NCBI GenBank assembly: GCA_021234155.1
Contig: JAJEKV010000050.1
Coordinates: 1,443,675 to 1,507,674 of the forward strand
Reading direction: 5' to 3'
Source of the DNA: Isoetes taiwanensis
Lineage: Eukaryota > Streptophyta > Lycopodiopsida > Isoetales > Isoetaceae
Length of the DNA: 64,000 nucleotides
Position 1 is the stretch's first letter, and each line of letters starts with the position of its first letter. Below the pieces are notes generated by a model, which was not told where the DNA came from, did no database searches, and saw only the letters and a program-made list of their open reading frames with translations. The translations under genes and the position numbers were made by a program. Shown here one piece after another: positions 11,771 to 23,169 of this stretch.

Positions 11771-12524
11771 AGCTGCGTTTTGTCATTTTTAGTTATGTAG
11801 CTATGACAATACTGGACGCGAATGGGTGACGTTTCCATGCTTACATCAAAGTATAGGACTTTAGCGCCAACCTCGACATTTAGTGGGCCTTTGAGTAACA
11901 CATATAGCTGCCACTTTGTTTCGGACACTATATCCCATCTAAAATACCCTTTTCTCAAGCAGTACCCTATATGATAGGTGCACCCCCGGGGTCTATAGTT
12001 GTCTCTGGAACTTACTTGAGAGCACTTGAAAATGTCAGACCTATGCGGATGGTTCAGTTGGAAGTGTTGTTAAGCTCAACCATATGCATATTGCAGTAAT
12101 TTGGGCAGCATGGTTACATCGTGCAAAAACATTGCAAAGCCTCTGGGTTTTATTATGTGAATGATATTGTTCTTGCTATCTTTGAATTACTCATTAGGTT
12201 ACTAGCACTCATCCTAATCTAGAACAACAACAGGTTAATTAATTAGAACACCTCAAGCTTGAACCTCCATTCTCTTCGTGTTGTTTGTTTCTTATATTTC
12301 GTTCTTGAACTATGGTTTCACATGAGAAAAGCTAGAACATCACCTCATATTCCTCTTTTGAGGATGATTTGAACACCCTTTCTAGCGTTTAGTCACATGG
12401 GCTTCCCTGAACCTATCGGCTTAACAGACCTGGCCACTTGATGGGCCAGTATACGTATTTATGTAAGTATGTACACATGCATGGCATGCATGTGGCATGA
12501 GTCCATATAAACTCTGGTATAACC

Positions 12525-12578
12525 GTGCGATTGATCCTATCATTCCTTCCGGTGCGATTGATCCTATTTTGCCTTCCG
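12525..12578. repeat. 27 bp tandem duplication
   Basis: The word 'gtgcgattgatcctat' occurs at 12,525-12,540 and 12,552-12,567, each followed by a '..ccttccgg' tail. It lies just outside the microsatellite that marks the 3' end of the neighbouring LINE. Confidence 0.8.
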
Positions 12579-12588
12579 GAACATGAGA

Positions 12589-12653
<65 letters not shown>

Positions 12654-12666
12654 AATGAAATGAAAT
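12589..12666. repeat. Compound microsatellite (GT)n(GA)n(TGAAA)n
   Basis: About 10 GT units, then about 21 GA units, then three TGAAA units follow without interruption. Read on the minus strand, (TTTCA)n(TC)n(AC)n sits directly at the 3' end of the LINE that occupies 12,667-17,100. It is therefore probably the simple-sequence tail of that element, later expanded by slippage. Confidence 0.9.
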
Positions 12667-12954
12667 CTATTATTCCGCCTTCAAACCACCGTGTTTATGA
12701 GACGCTACAAGTTACATTCAAAATTATAAAACAAGTCATCCAAGGCGCCTTCCGAGAGTAAATACTAATCGGGCCTCTATCTCCAATCTCAGACCTTCTC
12801 GGGATTTTTCAAACAAGCATCTCTATGTTTAAGAATGTCAACAATATATCCCCCAATGGATGCCCATGGGTACCAAAGAACCCTCAAGGAGGTAGCACCC
12901 ATCCCATGTATGACTCTTAAGTCCTAATAAGCACGCAACAAAGTAAGATATGAG

Positions 12955-13030
12955 CCTCATCCTCCACCACACCGCCACTACACAAGTTACAAAGTGTCTA
13001 AGCATCATGAGCCGAGGTTCACCATCTCCC
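12955..13030 (-). pseudogene. LINE C-terminal zinc knuckle (zf-RVT type)
   Basis: One minus-strand frame reads 'CNLCSGGVVEDEAHILLCC'. This matches the C-x2-C ... E-x-x-x-H-x4-C pattern found downstream of the reverse transcriptase in plant LINEs. It lies about 300 bp from the 3' tail, as expected. The reading frame differs from that of the reverse transcriptase pieces. Confidence 0.8.
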
Positions 13031-13599
13031 TACCTCCACACCAAGATGGTGCGAGCTTAACCTGATCCTCGCGAATTGCTTGCCTATGCTTCATGATATT
13101 GGTTTACTAAGATATCATACCGCTTTCTTCAATGTGGAATTCATCCAGTCCCATAGTACTTTTCTTCACACAACCGCGCATCTATGTCTTAGTGAGAACA
13201 CTCTTCCTAACCCATCCTCAATATCTTCCCGATTCATCCGCACTGTGAAATATCCATCCCCATTTCACCGTACCATCTACTAGTATCCGGCGATACCAAC
13301 CTTTGTCACTACTCTCTCTCGTCATAAAGAATTTCGCAAGCTATTCCTGGCATATCATATAAAACCTTATGCGTAACGTAAGGTTTTGCAAAGAGCTCTT
13401 AGCTTCAAGGGGTATCATCCCGCGACTCTCCTAACATCATATCATATGGCGCTTGCATTTTAGTGCCCGGGCCTCGTAGAAAAATTTCTTTTTTTCCACT
13501 TTTTTCCACCCATCATTAGCGCAGGCCCGCCCCCGTGCTTCACAAACTACAAGCGCCAAAGATAACCGTTTGTACCAATACTTTAAAAGAACATGTTTT

Positions 13600-15050
13600 A
13601 CTTCAAAAGTTCCAAATGTCAAGATTCACACACCTTCTCTCAAGATTGCATATAGTGCCTTTAAGTCTCGCGACTCACTCTATGTTCGACCGGGCTCAGA
13701 TTCCAATTCTGACTTTGTCTACAAATAAACCCAGATACTTATAGCTTTCAACCACCTCAACTTGCTTACCCTGTAAAGTATCCAAGACATGATTCAAGCT
13801 TTATTCGGCCCAAAACAACAACAAAATTTTAGTCTTTTCCAGATGGCCTCGCCGCATACTTTTAGCATCACAAAACCTAGCACATCCAAATGTCTTTAGA
13901 CTCGTGATGTCTGGTGATAGCAATACAATATCACGCGATATAGCAAGAGCAAGTAATATACCCATTCAAGGATGTACCATCCTCCATGTTTTTATCCACC
14001 CCTCCACCGATCTATGAACAATCCAACAAGGTAGGCTTAATAAAGGACACCCCTATTTAACTCCCCATATTACTCTCTCCTACATCATCACACATTCCAA
14101 TAAAAGGGAAAGAGAGTTGCACGCAGTACTTTTTATAAAGAACACTTACCGCATGTGCCTAAGCCCCATCTGATGCCCAAATCTACCATCCTATGCCATT
14201 GTGATTTTGCCTATTCACCATGTCAAAGGCCTTGCTGAAATCCACAAACACAAAGATACAAGGTTTCTCTTTTTTCCCACCACCGGTCCATCATAGCACG
14301 GCGGGTGACCAAATGGTCGGGCTTGTAGACTTTCTTTAGGTCTAAAGCTCCGCTTGGCCTATTGTTCTAAAGTAGCATTGTGACCCTCAGTCAGCCGCTT
14401 ATCTCGCCTCAAGTATAGAGCCATTGGCCAGCTGCAAAAGGCCGCCAACCATAATGGTACAGAAAGGTTACCCTGATCGATGTATCCCCCTAATTTGTGC
14501 AATGGCACAACCCTATTAACCCGCCAGTGACCTAGGAAACCATATTGAACATGTCGCATCAAATTGCCTAGAATCAGCTTCTCCCCACTTAAGTATTTCG
14601 CCTTAAGGCCACAAGCATCTCGCCGCTTACATAGCAGTTCTTGAGTCCCACCTCAACATCCTCCAGTAAAGGTAAGCATATCCTCCATCTCACATGTCTC
14701 TCTCGGGCCATCTTATCCTCAACTCCATGCGGGAACATGGTATAAATTGTGTACATGCTCCATTAGTGCCTCCGCTGTAACACCCCCCATGCTTCAAGGG
14801 TTTAAGCCTATTCCAAAATTCTTTTGATCAACCAAGTAGCTTCTTCCACCATTCGCCGGCATAAGCATTTAATGTAAATATGCCTTTCTTATTTTTTTGA
14901 CCAAATTTTGGTATATACTCTCTTCCTATACTTTAGTTGCCCTCAGGCCGCTTCTAAATTTTGCCTCAGCTGGCTATATATCTCCATGTCAAACATCACC
15001 CATTACATGGCAGCCCCCTCCTGCTGTCGGTGGATACAAAGCATTCATCC
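13600..15050 (-). pseudogene. LINE reverse transcriptase remnant
   Basis: Landmarks on the minus strand: 'PCIFVFVDFSKAFDMVNR' near 14,212-14,262, containing motif A with its catalytic Asp; 'DIVLLSPDITS' near 13,905-13,940, the remainder of motif C; and 'VVESYKYLGLFVD' near 13,718-13,756, motif E. Their spacing is normal for a LINE polymerase. The motif C catalytic pair is damaged: where Y-A-D-D is expected the text is frame-shifted and only one Asp remains in the open frame. With many other frame changes, the enzyme is inactive. Confidence 0.88.
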
Positions 15051-15083
15051 GCTGATTCGCTAAGCAAAACCCTAGACAACGCT

Positions 15084-16350
15084 TCACTCATCCCCTAATC
15101 GACCGGCCATGCAAAGATGCCATTTTCTCGCCGCATATCTCGCCATATTCATGAGCTTTATCATACTGGAGAGACATCCATTTACCTTTATATGTATCTT
15201 CTGCGTACCCTCATGATACCACCGTACATGAAGTTCAATGAGCAAAGGTACATGATCCAAGCTTTCATTCTCATCTCCAATGTAAGCTAATAACATGTTC
15301 TCAAGAAAAGTAGGTTTGGTAATAACATAATCCACCACGCTAGCATTTTACAAGTGCACTTACCTCGTGAAAGTTCGGGTACCTATTCGTGGCATTGAAG
15401 ATCACCATCTCAAAAACCGCTACACATATGTAAGACATGACGCCTCTCTGCGGTGTCGCCTATTTCACATTGTCTTTCGATGTTCCGCCATCCAATTGTC
15501 TTCACCAAGATCATCCAAAGATTTCCAACCATTCCCGCTTCCATCTAGGCCCACCAAAGTCGCTTGATGGTTTCCGTGACGCCCATTAAAGTTCCTAACA
15601 ATAGCACTTCCCCAAACCCAAAGCTAGTATATCCCTCGCTTCTAAGTGAAAGAATGGGTCATCCTATCCGTATCTCCTTTGTTATACACCTGCATCTCCC
15701 TCGGGGAAATAACAACCAAATTTACATATATCTTGTTGCCCCTACCCTCGCAATTCAATCCAAATGTATTGTGCGCTTGCCTTATTTGTCAAAATACACA
15801 TCACAAGTAAGTAATAATTTCTACTATGCAGCATAAAGATGCAATACCAATCGTATCTTTAAGATTCCGTACTCTTCTTATTCCATACCTAATGCAATAG
15901 CGTGAAAACCGTAAATACTGAAGAGCCTTTTCCTCATGCTCACATCGCTTCAAAAGAAACTATGTCTACATTTGCTAGCAAGTCATCCATAGCACGATCT
16001 TACTACTTTTAACGTATTTACATTCCAAAGAAACTAACCTCAAGGCCGCTACTCCTATGCATCCTCCACAATCACTTCTCCTCTCCAAGAAGCACGCTTG
16101 TCCAAATTTTGCCTCCTTCATCCTCTCAAGATCTTCTTCTCTGCTGAAATTGGAACTTAGTTAAGTCGCCATTGACCCATATATATTTGCCCTTAAGCAA
16201 TGTTTGCTTCTCGGTGATAACCCGAAGCCTTCGCCTCTTCTCGAGCGCGCAAGACTTCACCAACACATTCCGTGTTCCTTCCCTTCCTTCCAACCCTGCA
16301 GACGCCCAAAATATCCACTCAAGACCTCGCAGATATTCTCTGTAAGAAAT
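15084..16350 (-). pseudogene. LINE APE-type endonuclease remnant
   Basis: The clearest part is an 84-codon open frame at 15,084-15,338 with 'VDYVITKPTFLENM' and 'IGDENESLDHVPLLIEL'. This is the end of an exonuclease-endonuclease-phosphatase fold, where the S-D-H-x-P-L motif carries the catalytic His; here it reads S-L-D-H-V-P-L, with one extra residue. The upstream part (to about 16,350) is spread over all three frames and only weakly recognisable. It lies immediately 5' of the reverse transcriptase, as in intact LINEs. Confidence 0.8.
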
Positions 16351-16499
16351 GTTTGAACAGCCATAAGCCAGGAAACTCATTCTCCTTTTCTCGTAGGCCG
16401 AATTTTAAATTATTAGCCTTCACTCCCTTTCATGGTCACCCAAGTGCTCCATTTTCTCATTCCTCAAAGCATCACTGCTCCCTGAAAACCATCATTTGA

Positions 16500-17100
16500 G
16501 CCCCATTCAAGTCTCAAATTGATCTATGACCTGCTTTGTCTCCTCGAGCACGCTTGCTAGCTACCGCTTTAGCTCTACATTTTCACTCTTTAAAGAACAC
16601 AAAGACTATCTATACCTTGCAAAAGCCTAAGCATTTGTGTCCGGATGGCCGCCGCCCTTTCTTGCCTCAAGCTCGCTCTTCCTCGGATCGCCTGGATTCT
16701 GTAGTAGCTTCGTCATCACCGTAGCAATTGACCCATTAGCATCTCCTCCCAAGAATCCGTGGCTTTCATAGTAATCGGGAACCTCACTGGCTGCCCCTCG
16801 CCGCTTGTATCCGATGGTTGGCTACAACCTCACAGAATCAGCCCCAATGACGTGCCCAAGCCCTCCTGGATATGTCAGCCTTCAGCCCCAAATCAGTTGC
16901 CTCGCCGAGATTCCGCAAGTACCGTGAGTCCCCATCCGAGGTGTCATCCGGTGATGTCTTCAGAAGAACCTCCTTGCCCCGCTTTTACATTCATTTTTTA
17001 CCTTCTTGACATTTCTTCCCGCCATTGCATTTATTTGCCTGTGGAGCTCTGGACCACTTTGAGCCCACCTCTTGAGCCCCTTTTCCTCGTGATCTTATTC
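16500..17100 (-). pseudogene. LINE ORF1-like region
   Basis: Upstream of the endonuclease on the minus strand are short stretches such as 'LLQNPGDPRKSELEARKGG' and a charged helical piece 'LKSENVELKR', consistent with the basic, coiled-coil ORF1 protein of a LINE. No zinc knuckle or RRM was identified, so the assignment rests mainly on position. A 146-codon frame on the opposite strand (16,759-17,199) shows no known domain and is treated as a shadow. Confidence 0.35.
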
Positions 17101-17199
17101 TGCCTCTTTTTAGATGTCCCATCCTATACACAAATTCCTAAAATGCCAATTACACGTCAAACCGATTCAGTAAAAGTATTGATATTATACAATCGTTGA

Positions 17200-18820
17200 A
17201 AAGAGCCCTAATAAGTTTCCAATGAGCCCAACCCTCAAGTAATCAATTAACCATATTCATGTATTTCACTCCGGGCCGAGTTTAAATCTTGGAAAAAGGG
17301 TCTTACATTAAGAAAATAAAATCTAACGTGTTTTTGAACTTTTGTACATGATCTTGTCCTTCAAAGGGTTTTTTATTGTAACATGGAAAGTACATACATG
17401 GAAAAGAAAAGGATCTATAAGGAAGGCTATCCATAGGTGTGGATGGTAGAAAATTGATTTTGACATTTATAGCAAGCTTCCAAAAACCGAATGTTATCAG
17501 GTACCAAAGGCAACTCAATTTGTTAGTTCTACGGTTATCTATGCTCACTAAAGCTATATGGACTGTGTAATTCACGGGATGCTATGGAGTATTCACAATG
17601 AGTTGATATTTGAATCTCAGATCTTCACAACTTTGAAAAATGCTTCGTCCTTTTCTTAATTCATGTTATAGCTTTTTATAGATTGCAAGGACAATTTCTT
17701 TCACATGTTGTTGAAACGTCGCTTCACATCTATTCTATCTCTATTGTATTCTCTTTTTGGACATGAAATTCCCGTGGAAGTAAGCACCAAAAATCGTATA
17801 TTTGGACGTACGCTGGCTATATGCAATTATCTACTTTGTTGCTTTTAGATATGTTGGCTATAGACTATTGGCCAAGGGTAAAATAACAGAAGCACTCTAG
17901 TAGATACTCAACCTAGCTATCTACACTAGATTCTTAACATGCAACTCTCTTGTCATATTGCTTTTTAAAATAAGATTTACCTAGATTTCCAATGATTTCC
18001 CATCTACAACCTACAAAGCATGATAGGATCCCCGGCCTTTTAAAACAAAAAATATTGTTTTACGACATGATCTCTCCCCCATATGCCCAACATTCTCTCA
18101 ATCTAGATTTTTATATCTCTAGAATAATGTTTTGTCTTAGAAAATTATACATATACGATACAATGGGGTACAATTATTTGGCCAAATATCAATATTCGCT
18201 ACAAGCACCTTTACCATGAGGTACAACTATCTCAGCAAGTTACACTTCAGTCATGCTTATAACGTCAATTCGTCAAATGGTTTTGTGTTCACATTGCGTT
18301 ACATCTCTGCATTAGGATGTCAACATTGCCACAAGGCCTACCAAGAAAGATGTTGGCAACATTTGGGCCTATAAATATTTTGATGACTCACGACTAACTT
18401 AGTTTTCGGGTGAATGGTAATGGTGGTAATAACAAGTGTATGCCTATACTCATACAAAAAATGGATCATACACAATCATGTTCTTGCCAACATATTGATG
18501 TATATAAGACAAATTTCTGTACTTCATGATCCTTGTAATATCAATCGCTTGAAAAGTCAATTCATTAGCTGCAAATATGTTTGAACCCATGATCAAAAGA
18601 AATATAATTGTATCAGATATCTTTTTCATTCCAAAATAATTAATTCAAAATCCATCTAGACAATAGGATTATCGTTAAAAGCTCCTATAATGTGATAACT
18701 GACTAGGAAGTAAAGAACAAAACACTTTGATCTCAAGGCCGAGATCCATTCCCCTTTCTCCTTATACCCACCCAACACTTCGCCATCAAGTAATTAGTAG
18801 GGAGTTAATGCTCAAGGTTG
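17200..18820. other. AT-rich, no recognised gene
   Basis: Short open frames on both strands show no domain or splice logic. No transposon ends were seen. Confidence 0.4.
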
Positions 18821-18829
18821 ATTTAAAAA

Positions 18830-18858
18830 GGAAGGAGGGAAGGAAGGAAGGAAGGAAA
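18830..18858. repeat. (GGAA)n microsatellite
   Basis: About seven GGAA/GGGA units in a row, with one 'ggaggga' interruption near the start. Confidence 0.85.
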
Positions 18859-18949
18859 TATATTTTAATGTTCATGAGGCCAAACCAAAATTTCTATGAG
18901 CTCCAGCATATGCACTACAATAAAGCAGCATAAAACCACACCAAAAAAT

Positions 18950-19490
18950 ACAAATGTTACCATACAATGTGTCCTACTACCGATGAAACCCCACGCGGAA
19001 GAAAATCCCGTAGTAGGCTCGAGATCCCCTGGCCATGCAATGGATACCTCGACGCAAGGAGGACCGTGAAAATGTAGGACGAAGACGCGGCAACCATCGA
19101 CCATGCCAAGAAATGATGCAATGGTGTCTCGTGAGCATCCGAGATCCGCGATGTGTCGCCTTCTGATGTGTGTATATGCTCTGACACCCCGCAGTAACAT
19201 GGTGCTTATCCTCTATCACAGATGCGTAAAACACCGAATGATTTCTCATGTCGTGGGAATTCCTCCCGCCTCCATCCTCTCAGTGACCCAAATGCACTGC
19301 TTCACCTCGCCAGATGATGGGGACCCCCGGCCCTCATGGGAGGCAATAGCTCTCCTCCTGCTTCATAGATATATGTGCTTTCAAGCCCTGGGCAGGGGCT
19401 ATGTTCCGCCACAACAACTCAAGGTATGTATAATGCTCGCTTTTAGGCTTCTAAAGAGTGGTCGCATTCCACGTGAGTGGTAGCAAAGCC
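18950..19490. other. GC-richer island, coding status unknown
   Basis: Base composition rises above the flanks, and both strands carry open frames of 90-126 codons. The longest is plus 19,103-19,483; minus frames lie at 18,865-19,200 and 18,977-19,249. I recognise none of the translations. CpG is retained more than in neighbouring DNA, which suits an exon or a recent insertion. Neither can be chosen from sequence alone. Confidence 0.3.
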
Positions 19491-20399
19491 ACCATGTGCT
19501 CATCCTCGTCTCTGGATAAGGAGTCCATAAATCTTGCAGAGTAGAAACAATGGCTAATTACCAAAATATTTTTAGATTTCTTTTCTTTTTCTTCAATGTA
19601 CGTAAGTGCATAGCTCTTAACAAGACGATTGTAATATTCATATACACAATATATCTTATTTAAAAAAGTTAGCTAATCATAATGAAAGTTGAAGATACAT
19701 CTAATATAACATGATTCATCGCAGAGGATAGAGCAATCTATCATGTAGCATTTTGGGTCATTATTATGTAGCCCTCAAATTATGGCCATGGGCATTATGC
19801 GTATACCATAATAAAAAGTCAAGGCACCTGATGTATAAGATAGTTGTATGCATCTCAGATAGTTTAGTGTGAGGCATACTACGTATATCGTGAACCAACA
19901 TCTCATTTTTATGAATTCATGCAAATGTCATTCTTCTATAAGAACAACTAGAAAGTGAATTTGAAGTTGTGGCTAACGAATAAAACTTATACAAGTTCAG
20001 AAAGAGAATGTGCTCATTTCATTTTATACAATTGAATACAAGCCAATTAGTGTTAACACACACTTAAAACCACATGTGTATGTACAAATCATTTACATAT
20101 CGTGAGCATACAAGTAATTGGTCTTTTATCTTGGCCAATGATGTGCCATTAGTCTTTTCAGCAAAGATCACCGTAGGGTTAATTTGGGACGCACATGAGC
20201 TATCAAAAATCATACCAAATTTCATTCCATGCATGCTCTGAAAGCACCAGCCCCTACCAAATTTTGGGTGCAACCATTGTCACAAAGAGGGCACCTCTTC
20301 TTTGCTTGGCAGCTCTAGCTCTGTCTCCGGGTTTGTCTCTGCTGGACCTTCCTCTTTGTTGCCGCACAGAGCTCTTCGTCGTTTCATTTGAATTGCTTT

Positions 20400-20585
20400 T
20401 CAAAGACTAAACCTTGCTCGCTTTTCTAGTGTTCGGGCTTCTTTCTTCGGGTTTCTTCTCTTTGTTTTTACATTTGAGATTCTGAGATTATCAAATGCCA
20501 TTGTAACCAGCTTTGATCGTTCGACTCGTTTCCTGCTGACCTTAACCTTGACTGCGTCTCCCATCTTGACTGCGTCCTCCGTCAT
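20400..20585 (-). CDS. Small basic protein or first exon, unidentified
   Basis: A 61-codon frame starts at an ATG preceded on the minus strand by 'aaccctaaa..' sequence like a plant 5' leader ('cgtttagggttggggtttgt'). It encodes a strongly basic peptide (for example 'VKVKVSRKRVERSKLV' and 'KTKRRNPKKEARTLEKRA'). The word 'gacgcagtcaag' occurs twice near its start. After its stop the same frame reopens for about 40 codons ('MKRRRALCGNKEEG'), and another minus frame at 20,064-20,273 is open for 69 codons. It may be exon 1 of a spliced gene or chance. No family is recognised. Confidence 0.3.
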   Translation of the reverse strand: MTEDAVKMGDAVKVKVSRKRVERSKLVTMAFDNLRISNVKTKRRNPKKEARTLEKRARFSL

Positions 20586-20639
20586 ACAAACCCCAACCCT
20601 AAACGAGTTCTAATATAGCATCGTAAAAGGCTGCTGACG

Positions 20640-22840
20640 TGTCTCGATATTCGACCTTTTCATTTTTTTTCTGCCCTTTTCGAAGCTGCTGCCCTGTTGG
20701 ATGCAAATCACAGAAATGAAAAAAAAAAATCTTCCTCAATCTTGAAAACCCGGCGCAGAATGGAAGAATAGAAGATGGGCATCACAAGTTTGATTAAAAA
20801 CCCGGAAAAGTTGCGGTGGAACTACGCTCTTATGCTGGCAATTAGAAGTCTATCCGAAGAATCAAAATCTGTTACTGAGTTGCCTCGTTGAACCGCCATC
20901 ATTGTATCTTACGGTGGACATGGGAAATTGGATATGGCTCTTGAACTTTAACATGCAGATGGACGGAGTCTGGCCAAGACCAAGTACGTTTAGACTATTT
21001 GAATGTGCTTCATCAGCACTGACTGAACGCACACACTCATTACAGGTACCCAACTTGAAATTGATTCTTTTAGACTTATTGGAATGTGTATAAACTGTAG
21101 AAATCTATAAGCAGCAACTTTATCTTCAATATAAAGTATATAGAGAATATGTAAGATCATGGCTTATGCTCAACAGGGACTAGTTATGGGAAGCACTTTA
21201 GATGTTTCAACAAGTGCAACATGAAGGCATGCTTATCATCAAGAATTCCAATTTCTTATGAAATTAGAAATGCTTTAAGACAACTCTTGAGTGAGGTAAT
21301 CATATCCTTCTGCCAAACAGTATTCATTGTAAAGGTTTGTTCACGTAATATATAGTACGCTTTGATCTTTAATGCAATCATGGTCTGATATAATGAGTAA
21401 TTTCTATAGAGCCTAGTAATTCAAGGAAGAAGATCGCATAAATAAGCCAAGTTCCTTCCTCAAGCTTAAAAAAATGCAAAATCCATAAAACCATTACTAA
21501 CATCATACTTCCTGTTACATCTGGAAGTATTTTCCACGTTATTAGCTTTTAGGATCAAGTATTTGCCTTTTTCTTCTTGACTTTTCTGAATCCTCGGAAA
21601 GTACCACTGTCACATATTTTGACCTCTTTTAATTTCCTCCATAATTAGAACCGCTTGCAGGCCTTGAGTTTTCTGCTGATCCACTTTCACAGATTTTGTG
21701 AATGGACTTTACTGATCTATACGAGCCATGAGAATCAGTATTGCTATTAGCAAAATAGTAAGTTAATACGATCTTAAGAACGCAGCGGATATCCATTATG
21801 TAAGGCAAGTAACCTGCTCTCAATTTTTGTTATGAATTCAACATGTATGTTGAGTTGCAACATAATGCCTTGTTTTGCCCTATCAATAAATTAATATGTT
21901 GAGCAGCAATTATATGAGTTCAGAATTTTTTTGATGTGTAGCAGCAATTATGACAGTTGTATATGCTTATGATTATTCAAAATGTGTAGTGACAGCAAAC
22001 TATTATGATATACAGGTAGTGATGTGAACAAACCATGCTGTTAAGACTGAAAGCATATACAACAGGCATGCCCTGTACTACGCCAAATGGTTAGAGGAAA
22101 CTTCATAGAGGTTTGTTTAGTTACAGTGGTAGAGTATCAACGATTTGGTGCATCATGTGTTAGAAAGTAAGAGCAGGCATGCCATGTCATGTAGTCTACC
22201 CTTGTGCTGCATTTATTTGCACGAGATTGCTGCATGGCAGCCTAAAAATGATTTGGCAAGCTAGTATCTGCATGTTTTTAGCAACAATCCTTACAGACTT
22301 ATAACAAGGGCAGCAAATTTTATAGAGGAATATTTGATGTACATATGTTTTTAGAATATTTCCATGCTTGACTTCTAAGAATAATAATTTGAGCCATTTC
22401 AGTATGGTATTAAAGTTGTTTCAGCATTGTAAATCTGGTTTTGGGGTTTTGGATTCTGTACATCTGTAAGCATGACTAGTTGAGATCCCAGGGATACGCC
22501 ATATCAGAACAATTGGATAGCACAGACAGAATGCACATAATTTGATCTTTTGTGAGTATATAGCAAGCAGCTTTTTCGAAATACGTCATCCATTAGTTTC
22601 TGTAGAGCCTTTAGGTTTAATGCTGATGAACACAGTTATAATGCAGTGCGGTTGACATTTGTAGATAATTAGCTACAGGGATGTTTATTGTCTTAAACCC
22701 ATTGATAAGTCATTTGCATGTATAGATTCCAATTGAATGAATAGTCGGGCACACCAAATAATATAATTTGAAAACTCTTATCATTTAGATTTGTGCTTGG
22801 CAATTAGATATAAACGGATCTTAAAATGCTTCCGTTAGTG
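20640..22840. other. No recognised gene
   Basis: AT-rich DNA with short open frames only. No domain, splice chain or mobile-element end was recognised. Confidence 0.4.
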
Positions 22841-22844
22841 ACAA

Positions 22845-23074
22845 TGCAGATATGGCCTCTTGTCATTTGATTTTTTTTTTGTCCTAAATTGTTTCCGTTT
22901 GACAATGCAGATATGGTTTTGTCATTTGATTTTTTTTTTCCCTAAATTGTTTCGCCATCCATCCATTGCAGATATGGTTTCGTCATTTGATTTTTTTTTG
23001 TCCTAAATTGTTTCCGTTTGACAATGCAGATATGGTTTTGTCATTTGATTTTTTTTTTCCCCTAAATTGTTTCG
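22845..23074. repeat. Dimeric ~60 bp minisatellite (A-B-A-B)
   Basis: Four units begin with 'gcagatatgg' at 22,845, 22,907, 22,968 and 23,025, preceded by a partial unit from about 22,820. Units 1 and 3 end in 'gtttccgtttgacaat' (type A). Units 2 and 4 end in 'tttcgccatccatcc' (type B). The array is therefore a duplicated A-B dimer, not four equal units. A T9-T10 run occurs in every unit. Confidence 0.9.
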
Positions 23075-23159
23075 CCATCCATCCATCCATCCATCCATCC
23101 ATCCATCCATCCATCCATCCACCCATCCATCCATCCATCCATCCATCCATCCATCCATC
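23075..23159. repeat. (ATCC)n microsatellite
   Basis: About 21 CCAT units, with one 'ccaccc' interruption near 23,119. The repeat continues from the type B tail of the last minisatellite unit, which in the earlier B unit holds only 'ccatccatccatt'. Open frames through it (poly-HPSI or poly-MDGW) are repeat artefacts. Confidence 0.95.
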
Positions 23160-23169
23160 GTTAATGGCT

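Larger units (their letters stand above)
12667..17100 (-). mobile_element. LINE retrotransposon, nearly full length, broken
   Basis: Reading right to left the element shows, in order: an ORF1-like region (about 16,500-17,100), an endonuclease (about 15,080-16,350), a reverse transcriptase (about 13,600-15,050), a C-terminal Cys-rich knuckle (about 12,960-13,020), and a simple-repeat 3' tail. This is the domain order of plant L1-like non-LTR elements, which integrate by target-primed reverse transcription. Every domain is recognisable, but the frame shifts repeatedly and stops are frequent, so no intact protein can be made. The 5' boundary is uncertain. No target-site duplication could be assigned. 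The domains are described separately. Confidence 0.88.

Noticed and set aside
16759-17199. 146-codon plus-strand frame as a gene
   Set aside because: It lies opposite the LINE ORF1-like region, has no recognisable domain, and is rich in Pro and Ser as expected from antisense reading.
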